A stretch of DNA of 64,000 bases. It comes from Albidovulum aestuarii (GTDB taxonomy: Bacteria > Pseudomonadota > Alphaproteobacteria > Rhodobacterales > Rhodobacteraceae). How positions within the stretch are numbered: the first letter of the stretch is position 1; each line of letters begins with the position of its first letter. Below, piece after piece: positions 36,981 through 45,990 of this stretch. Both the position numbers and the translations under genes were made by a program. Where the stretch lies: the NCBI RefSeq assembly GCF_029961185.1, contig NZ_JASBQQ010000004.1, forward strand, positions 62,001 to 126,000. Direction: 5' to 3'. Under the pieces are notes generated by a model. It saw nothing but the letters and a program-made list of their open reading frames with translations. It searched no databases and was not told the DNA's origin.

Positions 36981-37610
36981 TCAGCGCACTTTTTCCATGA
37001 GCGCGTCGCGCATCCGGCAATCGCGGATTGCGTCCTCGCCGCAGGTTCGGAACTCCAGATCGCGGGTCAGGCAGATGCGGGCCTCGTCGATTCGGCCCGC
37101 CTCGCAGGTGATTGTGATCATGTTGCGGTCAAGGCCGGGATTGGCTTCCAGAAATGCCTCCTCCACCACGCTCGCGGGCAGTTTCACATCGCGGTCGAGT
37201 TGGGCGAGGACATCGGGGATTTCCACTTTGTCGTAGGCCAGGCGCGAGGCCGCGAAATAGTCGTCTGCCGAAAGACCCGAGCAGCGGCCATGTTTCTTCC
37301 ATTCGTGCCAGGCCAGCCCCGACGACCCCATGATATCGACCATCGCCCGCGTGTCCGAGCGTGAGGGGTCGCGCGCGGAGGTGCGGCAATAGCTGGGCCA
37401 GCCGAACTCGTATTGCGGCCAGAGACCGTGCAGTGTGAAGCTGTGATCGTGCCGGGGGTCGCACTGATCCTCGCCCCGCGCGTCGCCGGTCAGCGCGCAG
37501 AAGGTGGGCGACCATGAGAGCGACAGGATGTAGTAGTCAAAGGCGCCCGCCGCTTCGCCTTCGGCAAAAGCGGGCAGGGGCAGAAAGGCAAGGGCGGCAA
37601 GCCAGCGCAT
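36981..37610 (-). CDS. Ribonuclease T2 family protein
   Basis: A 209-residue secreted RNase. The signal peptide is MRWLAALAFLPLPAFA. The two active-site blocks are FTLHGLWPQYEFG (CAS I, catalytic His) and AWHEWKKHGRCSG (CAS II, Glu, Lys and His). Several Cys pairs support an oxidised periplasmic fold. It cleaves RNA through 2',3'-cyclic phosphates. The start at 37610 is fixed by the signal peptide, although the frame stays open far upstream. No operon partner; trcR diverges from it 127 bp away. Confidence 0.93.
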   Translation of the reverse strand: MRWLAALAFLPLPAFAEGEAAGAFDYYILSLSWSPTFCALTGDARGEDQCDPRHDHSFTLHGLWPQYEFGWPSYCRTSARDPSRSDTRAMVDIMGSSGLAWHEWKKHGRCSGLSADDYFAASRLAYDKVEIPDVLAQLDRDVKLPASVVEEAFLEANPGLDRNMITITCEAGRIDEARICLTRDLEFRTCGEDAIRDCRMRDALMEKVR

Positions 37611-37736
37611 TTTCTCTTTTCTCCGGTCGCGCGAAGGACTATATAGCCCCCCAACTTCCCCGAAAACGAGGAAAGGCGGCCCGAAAGGTCGCGGCCGTTT
37701 TCCCGGCACGGGAGAGATTTGTAAAGGAGATGCCGT

Positions 37737-38495
37737 ATGAACAAACCGCTTATGGCCAAGGCCACGGCCGTGTGGCTGGTGGACAATACGACGCTGAGCT
37801 TCAAGCAGATCGCCGATTTCTGCGGCTTGCACGAGCTTGAGGTGCAGGGCATCGCCGATGGCGACGTGGCCGTCGGCGTTAAGGGCTTCGATCCGATCGC
37901 CAACAACCAGCTTGACCAGTCGGAGTTGGACAAGGCCGAGAAGGACCCGGTTTACAAGCTGAAGCTGAAGTTCAATCCGGCCTCGGTCGGCGAGGAAAAG
38001 CGCCGGGGGCCGCGGTATACCCCGCTCTCGAAGCGTCAGGACCGTCCGGCGGCGATCCTGTGGCTGGTGAAGTTCCACCCTGAACTGGCCGACAGCCAGA
38101 TTGGCAAGCTCGTTGGCACCACCAAGCCGACCATTGCCTCGATCCGCGAGCGGACGCATTGGAACATCAACAATATCACGCCGATCGACCCGGTCGCGCT
38201 GGGCCTCTGCCGTCAGTCGGAATTGGACGCCGCCGTGCAGAAGGCTGCGAAGAAGAAGGCCGCCGACGGTGCAGTGATGACCGATGACGAGCGCCGCAAG
38301 CTCGTCTCGACCGAGCAGTCGCTTGGCATGTCGTCCGAACCGAAGATGCCGTCCTCGATCGCGGGGTTGGAAAACTTCTCGCTCAGCCAGAGCGAGGAGG
38401 ACGAGGAGAAGAACCCGGCGGATTATTCGAATGCCGACAGCTTCTTCAACCTGCCGCATGATGACGATGACGACGAGGATGACGACGACAAGTGA
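37737..38495 (+). CDS. trcR: TrcR-type cell-cycle transcriptional regulator (DUF1013)
   Basis: A 252-residue protein. It starts MNKPLMAKATAVWLVDNTTLSF, followed by an HTH-like region (QIADFCGLHELEVQGIADG) and the conserved blocks FNPASVGEEKRRGPRYTPLSKRQDRPAAI and VGTTKPTIASIRERTHWNINNI. This is the TrcR/DUF1013 family, conserved in alphaproteobacteria and linked to cell-cycle control. The C-terminus ends in an acidic run HDDDDDEDDDDK. AAAGGAGA precedes the ATG at 37737. A clear terminator follows. Confidence 0.95.
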   Translation: MNKPLMAKATAVWLVDNTTLSFKQIADFCGLHELEVQGIADGDVAVGVKGFDPIANNQLDQSELDKAEKDPVYKLKLKFNPASVGEEKRRGPRYTPLSKRQDRPAAILWLVKFHPELADSQIGKLVGTTKPTIASIRERTHWNINNITPIDPVALGLCRQSELDAAVQKAAKKKAADGAVMTDDERRKLVSTEQSLGMSSEPKMPSSIAGLENFSLSQSEEDEEKNPADYSNADSFFNLPHDDDDDEDDDDK

Positions 38496-38502
38496 TCCCC
38501 GA

Positions 38503-38528
38503 ACGCCCCGGCCCTGCCGGGGCGTTTT
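38503..38528 (+). terminator. Intrinsic terminator after trcR
   Basis: ACGCCCCGG pairs with CCGGGGCGT around a CCCTG loop and is followed by TTTT, a textbook rho-independent terminator 8 bp after the trcR stop codon. Confidence 0.9.
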
Positions 38529-38669
38529 GCTTCTGCGGCTCGGGTTCGGGACAGAGCGGACATTCCCGAAAGTGGGCCGGAGAAACTTTGACCAAAACTC
38601 ATCCGGCCGACATGGCGGATTTTGTTCCAAGATCCTTCAAGTCCGTCGCGCTGCCGAAAGTGAGGGTGG

Positions 38670-39641
38670 TCAGTTTCCCGCGAGGCAGCCGGTGATGGCC
38701 ATGACCATCCCGCCCATGATCTGATCGTAGAGCGTCGGCCCGGGTGGCAGGCCGCGTCCCTCGGGGTCGAGCGGCGCGCCGATGCGGGTTTCGGTTCCCT
38801 CGGCGAGAACCGTCACCATGTCGGGGTCACCCATGGCCTCAGGGAAGATACAGGCCGCCCCGCCGCTTTCGAGAAGGGCGCGAAGTTCGGACCGCCGTGC
38901 GGCGCCCGGATCAGCGGCATCACCTTCGGCGAGACTCGCGGCGATCGTCAGGCCGAAATGATCGGCGAAGTACCCGTATGCGTCGTGGGCGACGACGATG
39001 GGTTGATCTTTCACGGTGGCGAGCTGTTCTTCCAGTTCGTCCGCGAGCGTATTGATCCGGCCAAGGGCCAGCGAAGCGTTGGCGCGGTAGGCAACGGCAT
39101 TGCCGGGGTCGCGTTCGACCAGCGCGTCGGCGATCAGGCCGATCCAGAGCGCGGCATTGTCAGGATCGAGCCAGGCGTGAGGATCGAGGCCGTCGTGATC
39201 GTGTTCACCCGATACCGGGGCATGATGCGCGTGGTCGTGGCCATCCAAGTCGTGGCTGTGGCCGGTATGCGTGTCATGGTCTGTTTCGTTGTCGTGGTCG
39301 GCTTCAAACTCACGGATCGTCGTACCGGTTTGGTGCAGCAGCTCCAGCGACTGGTTGTCTGTCCCTTCATCGACAATACGGTCGAGCCATGGCGTCAGTT
39401 CGGGTCCGATCCAGACGATGAGGTCCGCCCCCTGAACAGCACTGATCTGCGAAGGTCTGAGCTGGAAATCATGAACGTCCGCCCCCTGATCCAGAAGCAG
39501 GCTGGGCGCGCCGAGATCGCCCATGACCTGCGATACCAGCGAATGGACGACGGGGATGTCAGTCACGACCTCGGGCGCTTCGGCGAGAGCTGGCGAAGCC
39601 ATCAGCATGAGTGCTGTGACGAGGGGGATTGCCGTGCGCAT
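38670..39641 (-). CDS. znuA: Zinc ABC transporter substrate-binding protein ZnuA
   Basis: A 323-residue periplasmic protein. The signal peptide is MRTAIPLVTALMLMASPALA. DIPVVHSLVSQVMG supplies the first zinc-binding His, and a His/Asp-rich loop (about 125-160, HDNETDHDTHTGHSHDLDGH and onward) is characteristic of ZnuA; later ligands lie in HAWLDPDN and VAHDAYGYFADHFGL. It captures Zn2+ for ZnuBC. Start ATG at 39641 is fixed by the signal. It is transcribed divergently from zur, with a Zur-type palindrome between. Confidence 0.95.
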   Translation of the reverse strand: MRTAIPLVTALMLMASPALAEAPEVVTDIPVVHSLVSQVMGDLGAPSLLLDQGADVHDFQLRPSQISAVQGADLIVWIGPELTPWLDRIVDEGTDNQSLELLHQTGTTIREFEADHDNETDHDTHTGHSHDLDGHDHAHHAPVSGEHDHDGLDPHAWLDPDNAALWIGLIADALVERDPGNAVAYRANASLALGRINTLADELEEQLATVKDQPIVVAHDAYGYFADHFGLTIAASLAEGDAADPGAARRSELRALLESGGAACIFPEAMGDPDMVTVLAEGTETRIGAPLDPEGRGLPPGPTLYDQIMGGMVMAITGCLAGN

Positions 39642-39696
39642 GTCGGTTCCTTCCGGATCGGTAGAGAGGGGATTGTCGGCCCGAGAGCGATATCGT

Positions 39697-39713
39697 ATGT
39701 TATAGCATAACAT
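39697..39713. promoter_or_regulatory. Zur box in znuA-zur divergent promoter
   Basis: ATGTTATAGCATAACAT is a perfect 7-bp inverted repeat with a 3-bp centre and contains the alphaproteobacterial Zur core GTTATA-N-ATAAC. It lies 56 bp before znuA and 38 bp before zur. Zn-bound Zur would repress both directions. Confidence 0.85.
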
Positions 39714-39750
39714 GTCAAGTCGATGATGACGTGACACCAGGGGGGCGAAA

Positions 39751-40227
39751 ATGACTGATCCGGCATTGGCCTTTGAGGCCCATGACCACAGGGCTTGCGC
39801 GGGCGACGTTCTGACCCGGGCAGAGGCGATCAGCGGCGCGCGGCTGACGCCGGTTCGCCGCCGCACGCTGGAAATCCTTCTCGAATCGCACCGGGCGATG
39901 GGGGCCTACGAGGTTCTTGAAAAGCTCGCCGATGCCGGGTTCGGCAACCAGCCGCCGGTGGCCTACCGGGCGCTCGACTATCTCGTCGATCAGGGTCTGG
40001 CACATCGGATCCGGCGCCTGAACGCTTTTGCTGCCTGCATGCATCCGGGCGAGGCGCACAGCCCCGCCTTCCTCATCTGCAAGTCCTGCGCCGCCGTGGC
40101 CGAGGCGCCGGCAGCGGCGATCCATGCCGCGCTGGGCAAGGCGGCCGCCGATATCGGCTTCACCGTGGAGCGGGCGAATGTCGAGGCGCTTGGGCTGTGC
40201 CCGGCCTGCGCGGAGGCAGAATCGTGA
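39751..40227 (+). CDS. zur: Zinc uptake regulator Zur (Fur family)
   Basis: A 158-residue Fur-family repressor. The HTH region LTPVRRRTLEILLESHRAMGAYEVLEKLADAGF is followed by the metal-binding dimerisation part with HPGEAHSPAFLICKSCAAVAE (structural Cys pair CxxC) and the C-terminal CPACAE. Placement beside znuA, znuC and znuB with a Zur-type palindrome upstream identifies it as Zur rather than Fur. Its stop overlaps the GTG start of znuC. Confidence 0.95.
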   Translation: MTDPALAFEAHDHRACAGDVLTRAEAISGARLTPVRRRTLEILLESHRAMGAYEVLEKLADAGFGNQPPVAYRALDYLVDQGLAHRIRRLNAFAACMHPGEAHSPAFLICKSCAAVAEAPAAAIHAALGKAAADIGFTVERANVEALGLCPACAEAES

Positions 40228-40997
40228 CGCTGATCGAGGCGCGGGGGCTCTGCGTTCGGCACGGCGCGGCGACGGTGCTGAAGGGCGTGAATTTCGCAAT
40301 CCGGCCGGGTGAGATCGTGACCGTCGTTGGTCCAAACGGCTCGGGCAAGTCGACGCTGATCCGCGCGCTGATCGGGCTGGAGCCCGCTGCGGAAGGCGAG
40401 GTGATCCGCCGGGTCGGGCTTGGCATCGGTTATGTGCCGCAACGGCTGCATATCGACGCGGCCTTGCCGATGACGGTGGGCCGGTTCCTGTCACTGCCGC
40501 ACCGGGTTCCGATGGACGAGGCGGAGGCGGCTTTGGTCCGGACCGGCGTACCGGGGCTGCGCGACCGGCCGATGGCGGGACTGTCCGGGGGGCAATTGCA
40601 GCGCGTGCTGCTTGCGCGCGCATTGTTGGCCCGGCCGGAGATTCTGATTCTCGATGAGCCGACGCAGGGTCTCGACCAGCCGGGCATCGCCGCCTTTTAC
40701 CACCTGATCGAGGAGGTGCGGGCCGAGACGGGTGTCGCCGTGCTGATGGTTAGCCACGATCTGCATGTGGTGATGAGCGCCTCGGACCGGGTCATCTGCC
40801 TAAACGGTCATGTCTGCTGCGAAGGGGCGCCGCATGTCGTTTCGGCGGCGCCGGAATATCGCGCGCTCTTTGGGTTCGGGACGGGTGGGGCGCTGGCGCT
40901 TTACCGTCACGTTCATGACCATGGTCACGATCACGGAGATGATCACGCGCACCATGGCCATGATCATGCGCACCGGCACGAGGACGAGCATGCCTGA
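40224..40997 (+). CDS. znuC: Zinc ABC transporter ATP-binding protein ZnuC with His-rich tail
   Basis: A 257-residue ATPase. It has Walker A GPNGSGKST, signature LSGGQLQRV, Walker B LILDEPTQGLDQ and the H-loop SHDLHVV. The C-terminus carries a His/Asp-rich tail (from about residue 230: HVHDHGHDHGDDH and onward) of about 27 residues, likely a metal-sensing or metal-storage extension. It powers Zn2+ import. The start is GTG at 40224, overlapping the zur TGA (GTGA); an upstream in-frame ATG would run inside zur. It overlaps znuB by 8 bp. Confidence 0.95.
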   Translation: MTLIEARGLCVRHGAATVLKGVNFAIRPGEIVTVVGPNGSGKSTLIRALIGLEPAAEGEVIRRVGLGIGYVPQRLHIDAALPMTVGRFLSLPHRVPMDEAEAALVRTGVPGLRDRPMAGLSGGQLQRVLLARALLARPEILILDEPTQGLDQPGIAAFYHLIEEVRAETGVAVLMVSHDLHVVMSASDRVICLNGHVCCEGAPHVVSAAPEYRALFGFGTGGALALYRHVHDHGHDHGDDHAHHGHDHAHRHEDEHA

Positions 40998-41778
40998 CGA
41001 TTTCCTCATCCGCGCCGGCCTGGCCGGGATCGGCCTGATGCTGGCCGCCGGACCGCTCGGGGCCTTCGTCGTCTGGCGGCGCATGGCCTATATGGGCGAT
41101 GCGACCGCGCATGCGGCGATCCTTGGCGTTGCGCTGGCGTTGGCCGCCTCGCTGCCGGTCCTTGTCGGCACGATGATCGTGGCGCTGACCATGGCGCTGG
41201 CGGTCAACGGACTGAGCGGGCGGGGGCGGGCGGCCGATACCGCGCTTGGTGTTCTGGCCCATTCGGCGCTTGCGCTTGGCCTTGTCGCCGTGTCGTTCCT
41301 GCCCTCGGTCAGGGCGGACCTGTCCTCGTATCTCTTCGGCGATGTGCTGACCGTGCGGTGGGGTGAACTGATCTGGATCTGGGTCGGGTCGGGCGCGGTT
41401 ATGGCGCTGATCCTGTGGCGTTGGGACGCGCTATTGACGGCAACGGTGAACGAGGAGCTGGCAATGGCCTCGGGCCTTGACCCGCGGCGCGAAAAGCTGG
41501 TGCTGACGCTGGCGCTGGCACTGGTGGTCGCGGTGGCGCTGAAAATCGTCGGCGCGCTTCTGATCGCGGCGATGCTGATCATTCCCGCCGCGACGGCGCG
41601 GGCATTTGCCCGCAGCCCCGAGGCGATGGCGCTTCTGTCCGTTCTGATCGGTGTGGCGGCGGTGATTGCCGGTCTTTGGGCCTCGCTTCACTTCGACACG
41701 CCCGCCGGGCCGTCAATTGTCGTGGCTGCCGCCGGGCTTTTCGCCGTCAGCCTTTTGCCCGGCCGCCACCGGGGCTAG
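40990..41778 (+). CDS. znuB: Zinc ABC transporter permease ZnuB
   Basis: A 262-residue membrane protein with about eight hydrophobic helices. GPLGAFVVWRRMAYMGDATAHAAILGVALA matches the ABC-3 family (MDAxSH-like, here GDATAHA). Its ATG at 40990 lies within the end of znuC (8-bp overlap), consistent with coupling. It forms the Zn2+ channel with ZnuC. The next gene, on the same strand, starts 51 bp further and is probably a separate unit. Confidence 0.95.
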   Translation: MPDDFLIRAGLAGIGLMLAAGPLGAFVVWRRMAYMGDATAHAAILGVALALAASLPVLVGTMIVALTMALAVNGLSGRGRAADTALGVLAHSALALGLVAVSFLPSVRADLSSYLFGDVLTVRWGELIWIWVGSGAVMALILWRWDALLTATVNEELAMASGLDPRREKLVLTLALALVVAVALKIVGALLIAAMLIIPAATARAFARSPEAMALLSVLIGVAAVIAGLWASLHFDTPAGPSIVVAAAGLFAVSLLPGRHRG

Positions 41779-41829
41779 AGTCTGACTACTGGTGGCAGTA
41801 ATTCGGGCAGGACGAAGCAGGGGCAGGCC

Positions 41830-43338
41830 ATGGGAAATCATCTTTACGACGCTCTCTTCGGGCGGCACGAGGGGCGCGATGCCGATTTCCTGATCCTGCC
41901 GGACGGGGGGCGGGTCAGCCATGCCGCCTTTGCCGACCGCGCTGCACGGTTCGCCGGGGCGCTGGTGGCCATGGGGCTGGTGCCCGGCGACCGGGTGGCG
42001 CTGCAACTGGAGAAAAGTCCCGACATGCTGGCGGTCATCGCCGGGGCGATCCGGGCGGGTGTCGTCTTTCTGCCGCTCAACCCCGCCTATACCGCTGCCG
42101 AGGTCGCGTATTTCGTGGGTGATGCCGGGGCGAAACTCCTGCTCTGCGACGGCCGCGCCGAGGCGGGCCTCGCCCCGGTTGCGGCGAAGGCGGGCGCGCA
42201 GCTTGCGGTGCTGAATACCGACGGGACGGGCAGTTTCACTGATGACGCCACGATGGCCACTCCGGCGTCCATCGCAGAGCGGGACGCGGACGACCTCGCG
42301 GCTTTGCTTTACACGTCGGGCACGACCGGAAGGTCGAAGGGCGCGATGATGAGCCATGCGAACCTTCTGTCGAATGCCGAGGTGCTGGTCGGGTACTGGC
42401 GCTTCACGGATCAGGACGTGCTCTTGCATGCCTTGCCGATCTTTCACACCCATGGCCTCTTCGTCGCGACCAATGTCGCACTGCTGGCGGGCGCGCGCAT
42501 GATCTTCCTGCCGAAATTCGATGCAGGCGAGGTGATCCGGCACTTGCCGCAGGCCACTGCGATGATGGGGGTTCCGACCTTCTATACAAGGCTGCTCGAC
42601 GATCCGCGTCTGACCCGCGATCTGACGGCGGGGATGCGGCTTTTCATCTCCGGCTCGGCGCCCCTGCTGGCCGAGACCCACCGCCAGTGGCAGGACCGGA
42701 CCGGTCATGTCATCCTCGAACGCTACGGCATGACCGAAACCAATATGAACACGTCAAACCCCTATGAGGGCGACCGCCGCGCAGGCACCGTGGGGTTCCC
42801 TCTGCCGGGCGTTGAGGTAAAGGTCTGCGATGCATCGGGTGTGGATCTGCCGGCGGGAGAGATCGGCACGATCGAGGTGCGCGGCCCGAACGTGTTCCAG
42901 GGTTACTGGAACATGCCGGAAAAGACCGCCGAGGAACTGCGCGAAAACGGGTTTTTCATCACCGGCGATCTGGGGGTGATGGATGACGACGGCTATGTCA
43001 CCATCGTCGGGCGGGGCAAGGACCTGATCATCTCGGGCGGCTTCAATGTCTACCCGAAAGAGGTTGAACTGGTCCTCGACGCGCTGCCGGGCGTTCTGGA
43101 AAGCGCCGTGATCGGCGCGCCGCATCCCGATTTTGGCGAGGGCGTGGTGGCTGTCGTGGTGCCGGAATCCGACGCCGCACCTGATGCGCAGGCGATCCGC
43201 GCGGCGCTTGGGCAAAGCCTCGCGAAGTTCAAGCAGCCCAAGCATATCGCATTCCGCGATGCGCTGCCGCGCAACACGATGGGCAAGGTTCAGAAGGCCG
43301 CGCTTCGCGAGGACTTCAAGGGCATCTTTGCGCCCTGA
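41830..43338 (+). CDS. Malonyl-CoA synthetase-like AMP-dependent ligase
   Basis: A 502-residue acyl-activating enzyme. Motifs are LLYTSGTTGRSKGAMMSH (P-loop A3), ERYGMTETNMNTSNPYEGDRRAG (A5 region, which in MatB reads GMTE-NTSNP), and GFFITGDLGVMDDDGY and FNVYPKEVE (A8), with the catalytic Lys in RNTMGKVQK (A10). The combination of ERYGMTET plus NPYEG-RR-G is typical of MatB, which ligates malonate to CoA. Substrate preference is inferred. Start ATG at 41830. Confidence 0.85.
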   Translation: MGNHLYDALFGRHEGRDADFLILPDGGRVSHAAFADRAARFAGALVAMGLVPGDRVALQLEKSPDMLAVIAGAIRAGVVFLPLNPAYTAAEVAYFVGDAGAKLLLCDGRAEAGLAPVAAKAGAQLAVLNTDGTGSFTDDATMATPASIAERDADDLAALLYTSGTTGRSKGAMMSHANLLSNAEVLVGYWRFTDQDVLLHALPIFHTHGLFVATNVALLAGARMIFLPKFDAGEVIRHLPQATAMMGVPTFYTRLLDDPRLTRDLTAGMRLFISGSAPLLAETHRQWQDRTGHVILERYGMTETNMNTSNPYEGDRRAGTVGFPLPGVEVKVCDASGVDLPAGEIGTIEVRGPNVFQGYWNMPEKTAEELRENGFFITGDLGVMDDDGYVTIVGRGKDLIISGGFNVYPKEVELVLDALPGVLESAVIGAPHPDFGEGVVAVVVPESDAAPDAQAIRAALGQSLAKFKQPKHIAFRDALPRNTMGKVQKAALREDFKGIFAP

Positions 43339-43340
43339 AT

Positions 43341-43365
43341 TTTTCTGTTCGAAAATACCTCGGAG
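43341..43365 (-). repeat. Dispersed repeat (GAGTATTT...ACAGAAA family), copy at the end of the malonyl-CoA synthetase gene
   Basis: On the minus strand the segment reads CTCCGAGGTATTTTCGAACAG followed by AAAA. It resembles the two copies at 63349-63374 and 63487-63512. It starts immediately after the synthetase stop, so it may be part of the mRNA 3' end. Confidence 0.5.
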
Positions 43366-43392
43366 TTTTGGGCAGCGCCCCGGAAGGCGCGG

Positions 43393-44697
43393 TCAGCGCC
43401 CCACGCCGGAATAGGCCCCGAATCCTGCGGCCTCGGCATCCTTCGGCGAATAGATGTTCCGCAGATCGGCCATGCGGGCGGTCTTCATCGCGCCGGCAAG
43501 CCGGGCGAGGTCGAGGGCCCGGAACTCGTTCCATTCTGTGAGGATCACAACCACGTCCGCGCCTTTGGCGGCGGCATAGGCATCCTCCATCCAGGTCACG
43601 CCGGGCAGAAGGCTTTCGCCCTCGCGCCTGCCCTGCGGGTCGACCACGCGGACCTTGGCGCCATTACCGACCAGGGCGGGCACGATGGTCAGCGAGGGCG
43701 CGTCGCGCATGTCATCGGTATTGGGTTTGAAGGTCACACCCAGAACCGCCACGATCTTGCCGTTCACCGAACCGTCGCAGAGGTCCATGACCTTCTCGAT
43801 CATCCGCCGTTTGATCTCGTCATTGACCTTGATGACCGTCTCGACAATCTGCATCGGGGCGGCATGTTCCTGCCCGATCCGGGCCAGTGCGGAAGTGTCC
43901 TTCGGAAAGCATGACCCGCCATAGCCGGGACCGGCATGCAGGAACTTATTGCCGATGCGGTTGTCGAGGCCCATGCCCTTTGACACCTGCTTCACATCCG
44001 CGCCGACCTTTTCGCAAAGCCGGGCGATTTCGTTGATGAAGGTGATCTTGGTCGCGAGAAAGGCATTCGCCGCGTATTTGATCATCTCGGCGGTTTCCAG
44101 ATCAGTGTAGAGGATCGGGAAGTCGCGCAGGAAAAGCGGGCGGTAGATCTCGCCCATTACCTTTTTCGCGCGATCCGAGGTCACGCCGACGACGACGCGG
44201 TCCGGGCGCATGAAATCGTCGATCGCTGCACCTTCACGCAGGAATTCGGGGTTGGAGGCGACGTCGAAATCCGCCTCGGGCGACGTCTTCTCGATCACCG
44301 CGCGGACAGCGGCATTGGTGCCAACGGGCACGGTCGATTTGGTGACGATGACCGCATAGCCGGTGAGCGCGCTGCCGATTTCCTCAGCTGCCGCCATCAC
44401 ATAGGTCAGGTCGGCATGGCCATCGCCGCGCCGCGTCGGTGTGCCGACGGCGATGAATACAGCGTCCGCCCCGTCGACAGCCGCATTCAGGTCACCGGTG
44501 AATGTCAGCCGTCCGGCGGCGACGTTCCGGGCCATCAGCACATCAAGGCCGGGTTCGTAGATCGGCACGTCTCCGCGCAAAAGCATTTCCACCTTGCGCG
44601 GGTCCTTGTCGACGCAGGTCACTTCATGTCCGAAGTCTGACAGGCATACACCAGAGACGAGGCCGACATAGCCGGTTCCGATCATTGCGATTTTCAT
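43393..44697 (-). CDS. UDP-glucose 6-dehydrogenase
   Basis: A 434-residue enzyme that oxidises UDP-glucose to UDP-glucuronate twice with NAD. It has the N-terminal NAD motif IGTGYVGLVSGVCLSDFGH, the catalytic Cys in GYGGSCFPKDTSALA (about residue 260), the KSTVPVGTN block and a C-terminal TEWNEFR block, all as in Ugd/RkpK. The product feeds surface polysaccharide synthesis, which fits the other glycan genes in the window. ATG at 44697. It is monocistronic as seen. Confidence 0.95.
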   Translation of the reverse strand: MKIAMIGTGYVGLVSGVCLSDFGHEVTCVDKDPRKVEMLLRGDVPIYEPGLDVLMARNVAAGRLTFTGDLNAAVDGADAVFIAVGTPTRRGDGHADLTYVMAAAEEIGSALTGYAVIVTKSTVPVGTNAAVRAVIEKTSPEADFDVASNPEFLREGAAIDDFMRPDRVVVGVTSDRAKKVMGEIYRPLFLRDFPILYTDLETAEMIKYAANAFLATKITFINEIARLCEKVGADVKQVSKGMGLDNRIGNKFLHAGPGYGGSCFPKDTSALARIGQEHAAPMQIVETVIKVNDEIKRRMIEKVMDLCDGSVNGKIVAVLGVTFKPNTDDMRDAPSLTIVPALVGNGAKVRVVDPQGRREGESLLPGVTWMEDAYAAAKGADVVVILTEWNEFRALDLARLAGAMKTARMADLRNIYSPKDAEAAGFGAYSGVGR

Positions 44698-44856
44698 GAA
44701 TGAACCCTCGACAAATACAGTGCGACGACATGGAACGATCCCCTACGCCCTGTCAACGCCCCGGCCCGAAAACGGCATGGCCGGGCCACGTTATTGCCAA
44801 AGTTTCATGCACAGTGACGCATGCGCTGCCGCGTTGTGTCGAGCACGGAGGGGATG

Positions 44857-45492
44857 ATGCGAAATCTTGCTGCCAGAGCCTTGCTGAGTGCCGCTGTCGC
44901 CGTGACGCTTGCCGCAGGCACGGCTGAGGCCTGTTCGCGCAACATGCCCAAAGGGGCAGAGACGATGATCAAGGCGAATGCTCGGATTGATCAGGGCCTT
45001 GCAGACAAGGCGATTCTGGCCGAACTCAACTATCATCGCTGCAAGAAGGGGCTGCCTGCGCTCAAGCAGGCCACGGGACTGCGCAAGGTCGCGGGAACCC
45101 ATGCGAAATGGATGGCGCGGTCGCAGCAATTGTCGCACCGTTCGACGGTTGCGGGGCAGGCCACTGCCGTCGCCCGGCTGAAATCCTCCGGCATCCGGTT
45201 TCGCGCCGGGTCAGAGAATATCGGCTATATCGCGCGGTATCAGCTTGATGGTCGCCGGTTCCTGATCCGCGACCGGGCGAATTGCGGTTTCGCCACGAAT
45301 GGCGGCCAGATGATTCCGCCGCACAGCTACGCCTCGATGGCGCGGACCATCGTCGATCTGTGGATGGGATCGACAAAGCATCGGCGCAACATCCTTGACC
45401 GGAAGGTAACGCAGGTCGGATCGGCAGTCGGATTCGATCCGAGATCGGAATATTGCGGTCGGCTTTATGTTTCACAGAGCTTTGCGGGTTAG
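44857..45492 (+). CDS. Secreted CAP (SCP-like) domain protein
   Basis: A 211-residue protein with an N-terminal signal (AARALLSAAVAVTLAAGTAEAC), so the mature protein starts near Cys. The CAP pattern is visible: HAKWMARSQQLSHRS with its His, GSENIGYI, and SMARTIVDLWMGSTKHRRNILD (helix and H-R-x-N-I). The family is of uncertain function, with proposed roles in lipid binding or cell-wall interaction. GGAGGGG precedes the two tandem ATGs at 44854 and 44857; the second fits better. Confidence 0.8.
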   Translation: MRNLAARALLSAAVAVTLAAGTAEACSRNMPKGAETMIKANARIDQGLADKAILAELNYHRCKKGLPALKQATGLRKVAGTHAKWMARSQQLSHRSTVAGQATAVARLKSSGIRFRAGSENIGYIARYQLDGRRFLIRDRANCGFATNGGQMIPPHSYASMARTIVDLWMGSTKHRRNILDRKVTQVGSAVGFDPRSEYCGRLYVSQSFAG

Positions 45493-45626
45493 TTCTGGCG
45501 GCAATGCAACATTCGGGTCAGAATCCGCCGATCCGTCAAATTCTACTTTTCTTCGCGCCATGATTGTGTTTCGGTTTAAGCAATAATGGCGCCGCGCGCT
45601 AACGTATCTGAAACCGGAGAACGAAC

Positions 45627-45827
45627 ATGAAAAAAGTGATGACCATTGCCGTTGTGCTTGGCCTGTCGGCTGGTACGGCATTCGCCGGCGGTATGTCCGA
45701 CCCGATGGTTGAAGGCGACCCGGTCGTTGTTGCTGGCCCGGCGGGTTCGGGCAATGGCGCCCTGATCGGCGGCCTGCTGCTGCTGGGAATCGCGGCGGCG
45801 GCTGCCGGCTCTTCGTCGGGCACCTGA
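45627..45827 (+). CDS. Small exported protein with Gly/Ala-rich tail
   Basis: A 66-residue protein with signal peptide MKKVMTIAVVLGLSAGTAFA and a short mature part (GGMSDPMVEGDPVVVAGPAG) followed by a hydrophobic segment ALIGGLLLLGIAAAAAG. This layout recurs in Rhodobacterales; no function is known. GGAGA lies 7 bp upstream. A strong terminator follows directly, so it is a single-gene transcript. Confidence 0.8.
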   Translation: MKKVMTIAVVLGLSAGTAFAGGMSDPMVEGDPVVVAGPAGSGNGALIGGLLLLGIAAAAAGSSSGT

Positions 45828-45852
45828 TCCTTCGATCGCGACCAGAAATCGA

Positions 45853-45887
45853 TAAAAAGCCGGGCAGTAATCTGCCCGGCTTTTTTA
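45853..45887 (+). terminator. Intrinsic terminator after the small exported protein
   Basis: AAAAAGCCGGGCAG pairs with CTGCCCGGCTTTTT across a TAAT loop and continues in a run of T. It serves the plus-strand gene, and the symmetric A/T tails let it act on the other strand too. Confidence 0.92.
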
Positions 45888-45990
45888 GTGCTTTCGATGA
45901 CGTGCCGGTATCCGGATGGTCAGGCGCAGACGTCACAGCCGTCGGTGCCCCGGCACATATCAGCCCCGACGATGCCGGGACAATTCGATG

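Noticed and set aside
37611-38630. In-frame N-terminal extension of the RNase T2 gene
   Set aside because: It would bury the signal peptide and overlap the trcR promoter and coding region.
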